From Clostridium_AD sp050717635 (GTDB taxonomy: Bacteria; Bacillota; Clostridia; Clostridiales; Clostridiaceae): a DNA stretch of 64,000 nt. The stretch is from positions 1-64,000 of the forward strand of contig NZ_JBOITO010000003.1 of assembly GCF_050717635.1 (NCBI RefSeq), written 5' to 3'. Positions 45,062 to 54,450 of the stretch are shown one piece after another. The translations under genes and the position numbers were made by a program. The notes under the pieces were generated by a model. The model was not told where the DNA came from. It searched no databases and saw only the letters and a program-made list of their open reading frames with translations. How positions within the stretch are numbered: the stretch's first letter is position 1; each line of letters begins with the position of its first letter.

Positions 45062-45880
45062 ATGAATAAGAAAGTTAATAAGATGTATTTTAGCGCTACT
45101 AGTACAACTAGAAAAGTCGTATCTGGTATAGCAAGGAAAATTTCAGAGAATACTTATATGGATATAGCTATAAATGAAATTGATTTTACAATGCCAGAAA
45201 TCAGGGAAAAGCCAGTGTGCTTTACAGAAGAAGATGTTGTTATTATTGGAGTTCCAGTTTATGCAGGAAGAGTGCCTAACGTATTATTAAAGTATTTAAA
45301 TTCTATAGTAGGTAATGCTGCACTTGCAATTCCTGTAGTTGTTTATGGTAACAGAAATTATGATGATGCACTAATAGAACTTAAAGATATACTTGAACTA
45401 AATGGGTTTAAAGTTATTGCTGGTGGCGCATTTATAGGAGAACATTCATTTTCTAAAACGCTTGCTAAAAACAGGCCTGATGAAAAAGATATGGACATTG
45501 CATGTGACTTTGCAAATCAAATATATAAAAAAATTAAAACTCAAGATAAAACCCAAGCTGTAATTATAAAGGGAAATAAGCCTTATAGAAAATATTATAG
45601 GCCTGTGTCTAAAGAGGGGATAACTGTTGATATCAGAAAGGTTATCCCGAAAACAAATAGCAATTGTAATGATTGTAAACTATGCGTAAGTATTTGTCCT
45701 ATGGGGTCCATTGATTTTGATGATGTATCTAAATTAAATGGAATCTGCATTAAATGTGGGGCTTGTATTAAAAATTGTCCAACTAATGCAAAGTATTATG
45801 ATGATGCAGAGTATTTAAGACATAAACATGAATTAGAAGATCAGTTTGTCTTTAGAAGAGAGCCGGAGTTATTTATATGA
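45062..45880 (+). CDS. EFR1-type ferredoxin/flavodoxin fusion protein
   Basis: The 272-residue protein combines an N-terminal flavodoxin-like domain (YFSATSTTRKV phosphate loop, residues about 9-20; VPVYAGRVP) with a C-terminal two-cluster ferredoxin. The iron-sulfur motifs are CNDCKLCVSICPMGS and CIKCGACIKNCPTNA (about residues 200-245), giving eight cysteines for two [4Fe-4S] clusters. It should act as an internal electron carrier between FMN and clusters in the cytosol; partners are unknown. GGGGGAG precedes the ATG. It is a single-gene unit closed by a 20-bp-stem terminator. Confidence 0.9.
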   Translation: MNKKVNKMYFSATSTTRKVVSGIARKISENTYMDIAINEIDFTMPEIREKPVCFTEEDVVIIGVPVYAGRVPNVLLKYLNSIVGNAALAIPVVVYGNRNYDDALIELKDILELNGFKVIAGGAFIGEHSFSKTLAKNRPDEKDMDIACDFANQIYKKIKTQDKTQAVIIKGNKPYRKYYRPVSKEGITVDIRKVIPKTNSNCNDCKLCVSICPMGSIDFDDVSKLNGICIKCGACIKNCPTNAKYYDDAEYLRHKHELEDQFVFRREPELFI

Positions 45881-45938
45881 ATAGCATAAAACAAACTGAA
45901 AGATGATAATCACCCTTCAGTTTGTTTTATGCTATTTG
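45881..45938. terminator. bidirectional terminator with 20-bp perfect stem
   Basis: Bases 45881-45900 and 45916-45935 are perfect inverted copies (ATAGCATAAAACAAACTGAA), between the EFR1 gene and the convergent oxidoreductase gene. Confidence 0.88.
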
Positions 45939-47374
45939 AATTTTCTAATCAAACCTATTTCTGCTCTAACAGGTGATTTGGAATTATTGTTCCCTCTAAC
46001 TGTAACTTTATCTTCATTAATATTAAGTTCTCTTGCAATTATTGACTTAACCCTGGAACTGCAAAAGCTTCCTTGACAAGGACCCATTCCTGCTCTTGTA
46101 CGTCTTTTAATAGCGTCTGTAGAGGAGATTGGTATATTTCTATGAATGGCATCTACGATTTCTGACTCAGTTACCTGCTCACATCGGCATATTATATTTT
46201 TGGTTGGATCACTATCATCAATTTTTCCACGAAAATCAATGTCTTTCTTAATTATTATGCCTTTTCTATAAGGAGTGAAATTGTTCTTGTCCACAAGATT
46301 TAACCCTGAAGTTTTAAGTATAGAAACAACCATTTCAGCGATTGCGGGAGAGGATGTAAGTCCTGGGGAATCTATACCAGCAACATTTATAAACTTTTCA
46401 ACTATACTCTCCTCAATGATAAAATCACCTTTTTTAGTTGTAGCTCTTATACCTGAAAAAGTAGTTAATGATTTTTTTATATTGAAATCTGGTATTGATT
46501 TTCTAGCTGTTTCTATGACATATCTTAGAGTTTCAGCTGTAGTTGATAGATCATCTCTATCACTGACTTCTTCCGCATTAGGTCCTATCATGAAGTTTCC
46601 ATGATAGGTTGTAGTCACTAATATTCCTTTCCCAACATCTGTGGGAACTTGAAAAATAACGCTATTCACAAAGTGCGATTGATCTTTTCCAAGTAGAATA
46701 TATTGACCTCTTTTGGGTATTATTTTAAAATCATTAATTCCTACCATAGAAGCTATGGTATCACTGTAAAGACCAGCAGAGTTTACTATGTATCTAGCTT
46801 CAATTTGTTCCTCATTAGTATGTACAATAAATTTCTCTTTTAGTTTTTCTATAGATATAACTTCACTTGAAAGCTTAAGTTCTACACCATTTGTGATAGC
46901 ATTTTCTGTCAATGCGATGGTTAGCTCATAAGGTGAGGTAACTCCAACATTTTTAGCGTAAAGTGCTACAGTTACTGCGCTATTTAAGTAGGGCTCTATT
47001 TGAAGTATATTGTCTCCTCTAATGATTTCTAAATCATTACATCCGATTTTTAAACCATTTTCATATAGTGTAGTAATTCTCTTTTCATCTTCCTCATTAA
47101 ATCCGATGACCAAAGCTCCTGTTTTTCTATATCCAAAATTTAGTTCTCCTTCAAGCTTTTGATACATTTTGTTTCCTTTTGCACATAATTGCCCTTTAAG
47201 TGTACCGTATTTAGCGGCATATCCTCCATGAACTATGCCACTGTTGGCTTTTGACGCGCCAGTAGTTACATCATCTTCTTTTTCTAAAAGTGCTACTTTT
47301 AAATTATATCTCGAAAGTTCTCTTGCTATAGAGGCACCTATTACTCCTGCACCTATAATAATTACATCATACAT
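45932..47374 (-). CDS. FAD-dependent oxidoreductase with BFD-like [2Fe-2S] domain (GlpA/LhgO-like)
   Basis: The 480-residue protein begins with the FAD motif IIGAGVIGASIARELS of the DAO fold (residues about 5-20). It has a catalytic DAO domain to about residue 370 and a C-terminal BFD-like [2Fe-2S] domain with CRCEQVTESEI and MGPCQGSFC. Relatives include glycerol-3-phosphate dehydrogenase GlpA-type and 2-hydroxyglutarate oxidase-type enzymes. Its start overlaps the 3' end of the D-aminoacylase gene by 13 nt, so the two are coupled; it may oxidise the D-amino acid or hydroxy acid released by that enzyme. This link is inference. Confidence 0.85.
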   Translation of the reverse strand: MYDVIIIGAGVIGASIARELSRYNLKVALLEKEDDVTTGASKANSGIVHGGYAAKYGTLKGQLCAKGNKMYQKLEGELNFGYRKTGALVIGFNEEDEKRITTLYENGLKIGCNDLEIIRGDNILQIEPYLNSAVTVALYAKNVGVTSPYELTIALTENAITNGVELKLSSEVISIEKLKEKFIVHTNEEQIEARYIVNSAGLYSDTIASMVGINDFKIIPKRGQYILLGKDQSHFVNSVIFQVPTDVGKGILVTTTYHGNFMIGPNAEEVSDRDDLSTTAETLRYVIETARKSIPDFNIKKSLTTFSGIRATTKKGDFIIEESIVEKFINVAGIDSPGLTSSPAIAEMVVSILKTSGLNLVDKNNFTPYRKGIIIKKDIDFRGKIDDSDPTKNIICRCEQVTESEIVDAIHRNIPISSTDAIKRRTRAGMGPCQGSFCSSRVKSIIARELNINEDKVTVRGNNNSKSPVRAEIGLIRKFK

Positions 47375-48981
47375 GTTAGTCCACTCCTTATAACTTTTCC
47401 ATAACTATTATTAAAAACAATGCCATCTCCTACTGCAACCTTACCATTTAGTACTACGTATTTAACTCCTACAGGAGCTTTAGTTGGATTAAAGTAATCT
47501 TCAAAACCTTTAATCTGCTTTAAATCAAATAAAACTATATCCGCAGTTTTTCCTATAGCTATTTCGCCTATATCTTTAAGGCCTAAAGTTTTTGAAGGTA
47601 AATATGTTATCTTATATATAGCCTTCTCAAGAGTGAGAGCCTTTTTATCTCTAACAAATTTACCTATAAAAAGAGGAAAGTTGCCATAAAGCCTTGGATG
47701 TGGATTTCCAGCTGGTATGCTATCTGAGCCTACCATTTGCAGTGGATGATTTATTAACTTAATGGTATCCTCTTCTGAAAATACATCTAGTGTTACTACT
47801 CCTACTCCAAACTTTTCTGATATAAGAAGCTGTAATGCAAAATCAACTGCCTCAATGCCTAATTCTTTAGCAATGGCACCTACAGTCTTTCCAACATATT
47901 TTAAATCTATCTTTTCTTTTACTGATGTTATAAGTATTCCATCCCAGCCAGTAATTAAGCTGTAATTGTCCCATCCCGCATAGTGAGTTTTATGACTTTT
48001 AAGCTCTTCTTTAAGATTTACAACCATTTGACTATTTTGAAGTCTTTCAACCATTTCTAAGCCACCGCCAGCAGTAACCCAAGGTGGTAAAAGTTGAGTC
48101 ATAAGAGTGCTTCCTGACAAATATAAATGCTCATCAAAGGTTATTTTTATTCCTTTAGCTACTGCGTTTTCTATGTACCTTATAAGCGTTTGCGCGTCGC
48201 ATCCCAAATCTTTTGAATTATAAGACCTCATGTGGGATATGTGAAGACGTACCTTAGACTTTTCTGCAATGTAAATCATTTCCTCTAGTGCATTTGTTAT
48301 AGTGTCGTCATGGTTTCTAAGATGGACCATAACAATTCCATCATATTTTGCTATTACACTACATATATCTATTAATTCGTCTTTTGTACTGAAAATGGCA
48401 GGCAAGTATTGAAGGCCAATAGACATGCCAAAAGCACCGGCTTGCATAGCACTTTCTGCAATTTCACACATGGCATTAATTTCCTCTTTAGTTGGTATTC
48501 TACTATTAAAGCCCATAACACTTGTCCTAATTGCTCCATGTGAAATTAGAGCTGTGTAATTATTTTTTAGTCCTTTTTTAGATATTTCATTAATATAGTC
48601 ATACATATTAGAAAAATTCCATTTGAATCCTGGATCTCCAACGACTCCTCTTATATAGTTTTTCCATAGGTTATTTTCATCTTCAATACAAGGAACAACT
48701 CCTAAACCGCATTGTCCTACAAGCTCTGTTGTTACCCCTTGCAAAAGTTTTAAATTTTGAATGTTCTCTTCCATAAAAGGTACTAAATCATTATGGCTGT
48801 GCACATCAATGAACCCTGGAGAAACTATTAACCCGCTTGCATCAATAACATCTAAAGCTTCTTCATTTATATTACTTTCGATTTCAACTATCTTTCCATC
48901 TCTTATGCCTAAATCACCGTGATAAGATGAATTGCCTGTGCCGTCTACAATGAATCCGTTTTTTATTAGAATATCTAACAT
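47362..48981 (-). CDS. N-acyl-D-amino-acid deacylase (amidohydrolase family)
   Basis: The 539-residue protein matches D-aminoacylase-type amidohydrolases, which release D-amino acids from N-acyl-D-amino acids. The metal motif DVHSHND lies near residue 59. The GVTTELVGQCGLGVVP segment carries a further active-site Cys (about residue 95), with HLRNH and HISHMRSYNSKD later. An N-terminal composite domain (ILIKNGFIVDGTGNSSYHGDLGI) and a C-terminal one (GKTADIVLFD) fit the family. ATG 48981 follows AAGGGAAG. It is the first gene of a two-gene unit with the FAD oxidoreductase. Confidence 0.9.
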   Translation of the reverse strand: MLDILIKNGFIVDGTGNSSYHGDLGIRDGKIVEIESNINEEALDVIDASGLIVSPGFIDVHSHNDLVPFMEENIQNLKLLQGVTTELVGQCGLGVVPCIEDENNLWKNYIRGVVGDPGFKWNFSNMYDYINEISKKGLKNNYTALISHGAIRTSVMGFNSRIPTKEEINAMCEIAESAMQAGAFGMSIGLQYLPAIFSTKDELIDICSVIAKYDGIVMVHLRNHDDTITNALEEMIYIAEKSKVRLHISHMRSYNSKDLGCDAQTLIRYIENAVAKGIKITFDEHLYLSGSTLMTQLLPPWVTAGGGLEMVERLQNSQMVVNLKEELKSHKTHYAGWDNYSLITGWDGILITSVKEKIDLKYVGKTVGAIAKELGIEAVDFALQLLISEKFGVGVVTLDVFSEEDTIKLINHPLQMVGSDSIPAGNPHPRLYGNFPLFIGKFVRDKKALTLEKAIYKITYLPSKTLGLKDIGEIAIGKTADIVLFDLKQIKGFEDYFNPTKAPVGVKYVVLNGKVAVGDGIVFNNSYGKVIRSGLTCMM

Positions 48982-49013
48982 TTTAATACACTTCCCTTAG
49001 GTTAAATTTTATT

Positions 49014-49619
49014 TTATCTATTGTGTCGCTTCTTAAATGCAACTATAAAAAAAGCTATTATCCCAGTAACAAGTAAAATTAATACAAAACGACTTTGCGG
49101 TAGATAGGACTTAACTTTATTACTTCGTGTTATATCCTTTGTTTCTAAACTGCTATCGGCAGGAACAATAGATGCTTTTTTATTTTTATCTATTGTTTTT
49201 TGTGCTTCAATGTATTTTCCTTCATTTATGTATTCTTCATAGCGAACTACCATTCCATATGGTTCACTAACAAGTTTTAAGGTCTTATAGTCCTCAGATG
49301 TGGTTTTAAATACCCATGTGTTATCAATATTATTATCATCTAACAAAACTGCTACAATAAAATCACCTACTTTAGGTATATCACCGGTTCCATAATATTT
49401 ATCGAACTTTTTGATCTGGATTTCTGATTGCTGAATATTTCCCATCATAATAGTAGAGGTGGTTATACTATATGTGTCATCACTAATAGCAATTATTTTA
49501 CCTATAAAAAGTGCCTTTTGTTTACCAGACATAATTGACTCAGGAGTATCACCTGCAAAAGAATTTGTGCTAGTAAATAATAAAAATATAAAAATGATAA
49601 TAGAAATTTTCTTTGCCAT
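49014..49619 (-). CDS. exported protein with C-terminal membrane anchor (201 aa)
   Basis: The protein starts with a signal peptide (MAKKISIIIFIFLLFTSTNSFAG) with likely cleavage after SFA. It has a compact extracytoplasmic region and ends in a membrane helix (LILLVTGIIAFFIVAF) plus KKRHNR. This is a type I membrane layout. The open frame is longer, but ATG 49619 is chosen because AGGAGG lies before it. I recognise no family. It lies just upstream of the D-aminoacylase gene on the same strand (32-nt gap), possibly in one transcript. Confidence 0.72.
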   Translation of the reverse strand: MAKKISIIIFIFLLFTSTNSFAGDTPESIMSGKQKALFIGKIIAISDDTYSITTSTIMMGNIQQSEIQIKKFDKYYGTGDIPKVGDFIVAVLLDDNNIDNTWVFKTTSEDYKTLKLVSEPYGMVVRYEEYINEGKYIEAQKTIDKNKKASIVPADSSLETKDITRSNKVKSYLPQSRFVLILLVTGIIAFFIVAFKKRHNR

Positions 49620-49774
49620 ACAAAATCCTCCTACCATTGTGTCTTTATTCAATTATACAGTATATTAATGAACTATTCGAATATTTAACAAAAAGTTTAT
49701 ACGTTTTTCATATAAGGCAATGCATGATATAATTAAATTAATTTAAAAATATTAAAGGTGAAAAGGAGTTAATT

Positions 49775-50668
49775 ATGAAGCAGAAAATTGGATTTATAGG
49801 AATTGGGATTATGGGTACACCCATGATAAGAAACCTTATGAAAGCAGGTTATGAACTAGTTGTATATAATCACAACGAAAATAATAACTTAAAAGAGCTA
49901 GTAAAGGAAGGGGCAGTGCAAGCATTTTCTCCAAGGGAAGTTGCAGAAAAAACTAATGTTATTATAACAATGGTTCCTGATTCGCCTCAGGTTTACGAAG
50001 TGATTTTAGAAAAAAATGGTGTAATTGAAGGAGCTAGACAAGGAACAATTGTAATAGACATGAGTTCTATTTCGCCTAAGGTTACTAAAAAAATTGCAGG
50101 CAAGCTTTTAGAAAAGAAAATTCGCATGTTAGATGCTCCGGTTAGTGGGGGAGATACAGGTGCAATTAAAGGCACATTAGCAATTATGGTAGGTGGCAAA
50201 CAGGAAGATTTCAATGAATGTATAGATATATTTAGTGCCATGGGGTCATCTGTTACGCTTGTAGGTGAAAATGGAGCAGGACAAATTACAAAGCTTGCAA
50301 ACAATATGATTGTTGCAATAAATATAGCAGCCGTGTCTGAAGCACTTGTTTATGCAGCTAAGGCTGGAGTTGATCCTGAAAAGGTTTATAAGGCAATAAG
50401 AGGTGGAAGTGCAGGTAGTAGTGTTTTAGATAATAAATTTCCAAAGATGATAAATCGTGATTTTAATCCTGGGTTTAAAGTGAATTTACATATAAAAGAT
50501 CTTAAAAATGCTATAGAATCAGGACATGAGGTAGGTTCAATATTGCCACTGACTACAGATGTAATGGAGATTATGCAATCTTTAAGAGTCGATGGACTTG
50601 AATTAGATGACCACAGTTCCATTGTGAAATTTTATGAGAAGCTTTCAAATATAAAGATGGGAAAGTAA
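49775..50668 (+). CDS. beta-hydroxyacid dehydrogenase (GarR / 3-hydroxyisobutyrate dehydrogenase family)
   Basis: The 297-residue protein has the family pattern: N-terminal GFIGIGIMGTPMIRNLMKAG (NAD(P)-binding), substrate loop DAPVSGGDTGAIKGTLAIMVGG (about residue 118) and the catalytic Lys in GAGQITKLANNMIVA (about residue 171). Such enzymes reduce tartronate semialdehyde or related short hydroxy acid aldehydes; the exact substrate is open. AAAGGAG precedes ATG 49775. It is followed after 22 nt by a methyltransferase-like gene, probably in the same operon. Confidence 0.9.
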   Translation: MKQKIGFIGIGIMGTPMIRNLMKAGYELVVYNHNENNNLKELVKEGAVQAFSPREVAEKTNVIITMVPDSPQVYEVILEKNGVIEGARQGTIVIDMSSISPKVTKKIAGKLLEKKIRMLDAPVSGGDTGAIKGTLAIMVGGKQEDFNECIDIFSAMGSSVTLVGENGAGQITKLANNMIVAINIAAVSEALVYAAKAGVDPEKVYKAIRGGSAGSSVLDNKFPKMINRDFNPGFKVNLHIKDLKNAIESGHEVGSILPLTTDVMEIMQSLRVDGLELDDHSSIVKFYEKLSNIKMGK

Positions 50669-50690
50669 GACAAAGCTAGGGGGAATTAAA

Positions 50691-52256
50691 TTGTCAAAAA
50701 CTGCAGTTATACTTGAAGCTGAAAGCCAATTATCAGAGTCTATGTTATGGGGTCTACAGAAAGATTTCTTTGCAAATCAAGGCCCAGAGGCTTGGACTAA
50801 GGGTATTGTACCACAGTATATAACTACCAATCCTTATATTGCAAATTTGTATGCTAAAACTATATTTGGGTACTGTAGGGACTATGTTACAAGGACGGAT
50901 ATAGAAAAAAACTCTACTATATACATAATGGAGCTTGCTTCAGGAGTAGGTCGATTTACCTATACCTTTCTTAAAAGATTTTTACAACTAATAGAGAATT
51001 CGTCCCTTAAGGGACTGAAATTTAAATATGTAGTAACTGATTTTTCGGAAAAGAATATTGAATATTGGATGAATCATAGCTTTTTAAAGCCTTATTTTGA
51101 TTGTGGAGTGCTAGACTGCGCAACCTTTGATATATCAAAAGATGATCAGCTTAAGTTAAGACACAGTGGGGAAGTTTTATCTAGTGGAAATCTTAAAAAT
51201 CCATTGATTTTAATTGCTAATTATACATTTGACAGCCTTCCACAAGATACCTTTTATGTGAACAAGGGGGAAATCTATGAGGGTCTGATTACAATAACAT
51301 CACCAGAGGTAAAGCCTAACCCTACGGATAAATCTATACTGGCCGGTTTGGATTATTATTATACAGACAATAAAATTGTGGGTAATAATTATTATGAAGA
51401 CGATGATTTTAATAATGTACTTTTATATTACAAAAATCATTTGGAAGACACAAGTTTTTCTGTACCTATAATGGCATTACGAGCTATATCTAGGTTAAAA
51501 AAATCCTTTAATGATGATATAATTTTAATATCCGCGGATAAAGGTTATAAAAATGAAAAAGAAATGCACAAGAATTCTCATCCGTTTTTATCAAAACACG
51601 GCTGCATTTCTATGACAGTTAACTTTCATTCATTAGAACAATATTTTAAAAATATTGGCGGAAAAGCCTTGCATAGCATCTATGATCATGAAAATATAAA
51701 CATGTCACTATTTTTACTTAGCAATAGTTCTCATGATTTTGTAGAAACCACAATGGCTTATAAGGAAATTATTGAAAGTATAGGACCAGATGATTTTTAT
51801 ATTTTGAAAAAAGCAGTTGTGCCTCTAAGCGAATCTTTAGAAACAAAACAAATCCTAACCTTTCTTCGCTTTACTGTTTGGGATGCAAGAACCTTCCAAG
51901 AAGTATATAATATATTGACTGAAAGAATGGATACTGAAGAAGATTTTCCAATAGAGGAACTGGTTATAGTAATGAACAAAGTTTGGGAACATTATTTTCC
52001 TATAGGTGAAGAGGGGGATTTAGCATACTATATAGGCTTATTGTTTACTTATATTGGTTATGATAATGACGCCTTAAGATTTTTTGAATATTCACTTGAA
52101 TTATATGGTGCTAGTGCTGAAATTTATTATAGAATTGCAGTTTGTTTTTACAATTTAAGCAAAATTGAAACAGCACTAGAGTTTGCAGAAAAATCACTAG
52201 AATTAGATCAGAGTTTTGAAGAGTGTAAAACGCTAAAAACTTTAATTACGGGGTAA
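50691..52256 (+). CDS. SAM-dependent methyltransferase-like protein with TPR C-terminus
   Basis: The 521-residue protein has an N-terminal methyltransferase-like domain with the SAM-binding strand IMELASGVGRFTYTFLKRF (about residue 82), followed by TDFSEKNIEYW. This resembles the SAM_MT/MidA-type family that methylates proteins or small molecules. Residues about 430-520 contain TPR-type helices (YYIGLLFTYIGYDNDALRFFEYSLEL; YYRIAVCFYNLSKIETALEFAEKSLEL). The TTG start follows AGGGGG. It pairs with the upstream dehydrogenase. Substrate unknown. The convergent next gene overlaps by 11 nt. Confidence 0.72.
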   Translation: MSKTAVILEAESQLSESMLWGLQKDFFANQGPEAWTKGIVPQYITTNPYIANLYAKTIFGYCRDYVTRTDIEKNSTIYIMELASGVGRFTYTFLKRFLQLIENSSLKGLKFKYVVTDFSEKNIEYWMNHSFLKPYFDCGVLDCATFDISKDDQLKLRHSGEVLSSGNLKNPLILIANYTFDSLPQDTFYVNKGEIYEGLITITSPEVKPNPTDKSILAGLDYYYTDNKIVGNNYYEDDDFNNVLLYYKNHLEDTSFSVPIMALRAISRLKKSFNDDIILISADKGYKNEKEMHKNSHPFLSKHGCISMTVNFHSLEQYFKNIGGKALHSIYDHENINMSLFLLSNSSHDFVETTMAYKEIIESIGPDDFYILKKAVVPLSESLETKQILTFLRFTVWDARTFQEVYNILTERMDTEEDFPIEELVIVMNKVWEHYFPIGEEGDLAYYIGLLFTYIGYDNDALRFFEYSLELYGASAEIYYRIAVCFYNLSKIETALEFAEKSLELDQSFEECKTLKTLITG

Positions 52257-52986
52257 GTTTTTTATTTACCATTTTATTTAAAAATTTACCAAAGCTTGTG
52301 GATATTAGTCTGTTAAAGATATTTATTCTGCATTTAAAATAATATGAATCAGAAAACCATCCTTTTTCACTCCAATACTCTGTGTCTAGGCCCACTAGTT
52401 TATAGGAGAGTACCTTCTGAACTTGGAAATTTATAAGGGAATTTAATGAAGGCTTATAATTTTCTTTACGCATACTAAGATGGTTAATAAAATTCTCGCA
52501 TTCACTTTGCGAGATTTTATTGTTTATTGTTCGAATATTTCTACCTATTTCGCCAGCATTAAATCCACCCCATTGAACTACAACTCTCTGTAAATATTTT
52601 AAAGTGGATTTAAGACCAGAGCCTTTGGTTGTGGATATTACAAGAATGGGTTTGCCATAAATTTGGGGACGATGAAACCAGCTGCAGGTTCTATCAACAA
52701 ATGTCTTTAGTTTTCCAGATACATTTTCCATATAAACTGGTGAAGTTAAAATTAGTCCATCACACAATCTGATTTTATCCATTATACTTTCTACCTGATC
52801 ATCTAAAACGCAGCCACCTTTAACCAAACAATGTTCACAACCAATGCAAGCTTTAATATCATAATCAAAGAGGTTTAATATTTCTATATCAATATTGTGA
52901 CTTTTTAATATTTCACTAATCTGAACAATTAGACCGTAAGTATTCATTTTTCTACTACTTGAATTTATTGCCAGTACTTTTAACAT
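52246..52986 (-). CDS. flavodoxin-fold NAD(P)H/FMN reductase
   Basis: The 246-residue protein has the NADPH-dependent FMN reductase pattern (INSSSRKMNTYGLI near the start; TSPVYMENVSGKLKTFVDR about residue 80-98) and a cysteine motif CIGCEHCLVKGGC near residue 48, typical of iron-sulfur flavoproteins or related clostridial redox proteins. Its C-terminal ~70 residues are longer than usual. AAGGGGGAT precedes the ATG. The 3' end overlaps the convergent methyltransferase gene by 11 nt. Confidence 0.83.
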   Translation of the reverse strand: MLKVLAINSSSRKMNTYGLIVQISEILKSHNIDIEILNLFDYDIKACIGCEHCLVKGGCVLDDQVESIMDKIRLCDGLILTSPVYMENVSGKLKTFVDRTCSWFHRPQIYGKPILVISTTKGSGLKSTLKYLQRVVVQWGGFNAGEIGRNIRTINNKISQSECENFINHLSMRKENYKPSLNSLINFQVQKVLSYKLVGLDTEYWSEKGWFSDSYYFKCRINIFNRLISTSFGKFLNKMVNKKLTP

Positions 52987-53029
52987 TATAAGTACATCCC
53001 CCTTATTTTCATTGTAAAACTAATGTAAT

Positions 53030-53671
53030 TTAGTCTTTCATTTCTTTAATCTCATCTAACATTAAAATATTTAATCTATTTATTTCTCTTCTTTTTTTCA
53101 TTCTTTCTTTTATCACTTTACTCCTATAATCTATCTCAATTAATTCAACTTCCGATTTCATTGAATCGCAAATTTCATATATCTTTTTAAACTGTATTGC
53201 TGTTTGCTCGAATTCTTCATCAAAATTAACTATATCTTTATTCTCGTAAACCATTTTAAGTGACTCTAATTGATATCTTATTGTTGTAGAAAATTGTATA
53301 AGAAGGTCCTCTGGTTTAATTTTATAAAGATATAATAATAGTTCTGTGTAAATTCTATAAAGAGTATCGTTGTCAAAAATATCTAGATTAACTTTACTGT
53401 AACCTAAACTAACCTTTAAATTTATGTGAAGTAATTTCCTTATTGTATTAGTATAGCTTTCGCAATCATGTAATCCATAAAGTGTAGCACTATTTTCTAC
53501 TTGCTTAAAGAATTCATTTATTTCTTCAAAACTTACAAATAGTCTTATTTCACTATCCATTCTTATTAATCTAACCTGCTTTGTATCTTTAGAAATGTCT
53601 CCATTGCTTAAAAACAATTTGCCTTCTGTAGCACCTTTTATATCACTTACACACATCCACGTATCTGACAA
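53030..53671 (-). CDS. hypothetical protein (213 aa)
   Basis: The protein is highly charged and mostly helical, without signal peptide or membrane helix. The N-terminal part (residues 10-55) is beta-like, and the rest alternates long amphipathic helices ending in a basic stretch (KERMKKRREINRL). I recognise no family. The TTG start is unusual but supported by AGGAGGTGA about 10 nt upstream and by an in-frame stop immediately before it. It is a single-gene unit as far as can be seen. Confidence 0.6.
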   Translation of the reverse strand: MSDTWMCVSDIKGATEGKLFLSNGDISKDTKQVRLIRMDSEIRLFVSFEEINEFFKQVENSATLYGLHDCESYTNTIRKLLHINLKVSLGYSKVNLDIFDNDTLYRIYTELLLYLYKIKPEDLLIQFSTTIRYQLESLKMVYENKDIVNFDEEFEQTAIQFKKIYEICDSMKSEVELIEIDYRSKVIKERMKKRREINRLNILMLDEIKEMKD

Positions 53672-53772
53672 TTAGAAATCACCTCCTAAGTTTGTATTTT
53701 ATAATTTTATGATTTCATATACATGTATTATAACTTGTATCTTTAATTTTTATCAATATATATATATATTAG

Positions 53773-54450
53773 TTATTTTTCTGATAAATATTTACCGGAA
53801 AAATATAAAACAAGACCAATAATAAGAACTATAAACATATTTACTTTAAATACTAATATTTCTCCTAAAAATACGTAACAAACAATAGGTATACTAATCC
53901 ATAGACAGGCTTTCCCCCAAAGTTTAAAAAACTCTTTTATTTTACTGCAATTAACAGATTGCTTAAAGCAAGTTTTTTTTGTGTAAGAGAAAATAAAAAT
54001 GATTGCCAAACCTATAAGTAAAAACTGAAAAATCATTCCCAAATTAAAGTTTAGATTAAATGTAAAATTGCTAAGACTGGATACTATAATAACGGTTAAA
54101 TTTTGTATAATATAATTAATAATTGATAGTATTATTATAAACTGCCCTGCGAACATAATATAATCACTATAGAGTGATAGATAATTATAGCTTGATTTAT
54201 AAGTATTTACTATTTCTTCACAGTAATGTTTAATATCAGGTGTGCCTAACACACTTTCAATACTTACACCTTGCTCTTCTGCATTTAAGAAACTGTCTAG
54301 TATCTGTTGAAGAAATTCTTCTGCATCTTTTATTTTTATATTAGACATTCTTATATAGACTACAATGTCAGTAAATATAACTTTGTTTTCTTTGGATAAG
54401 TTTTCAGAAGCTGTATTTAATTGTTTTATTAGCGATTTTGTTTTATTCAT
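53773..54450 (-). CDS. membrane protein of the PadR operon (DUF1048/DUF1129-like)
   Basis: The 225-residue protein has a helical N-terminal region (residues 1-90, with FLQQILDSFLNAEEQGVSIESVLGTP resembling a permease-prefix or DUF1048-type domain) and four membrane helices (about residues 98-118, 133-155, 172-190 and 198-220). It starts 8 nt before the end of the PadR gene, a coupling overlap typical of PadR targets. In such pairs the regulator often controls the membrane protein. Function unknown. Confidence 0.7.
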   Translation of the reverse strand: MNKTKSLIKQLNTASENLSKENKVIFTDIVVYIRMSNIKIKDAEEFLQQILDSFLNAEEQGVSIESVLGTPDIKHYCEEIVNTYKSSYNYLSLYSDYIMFAGQFIIILSIINYIIQNLTVIIVSSLSNFTFNLNFNLGMIFQFLLIGLAIIFIFSYTKKTCFKQSVNCSKIKEFFKLWGKACLWISIPIVCYVFLGEILVFKVNMFIVLIIGLVLYFSGKYLSEK

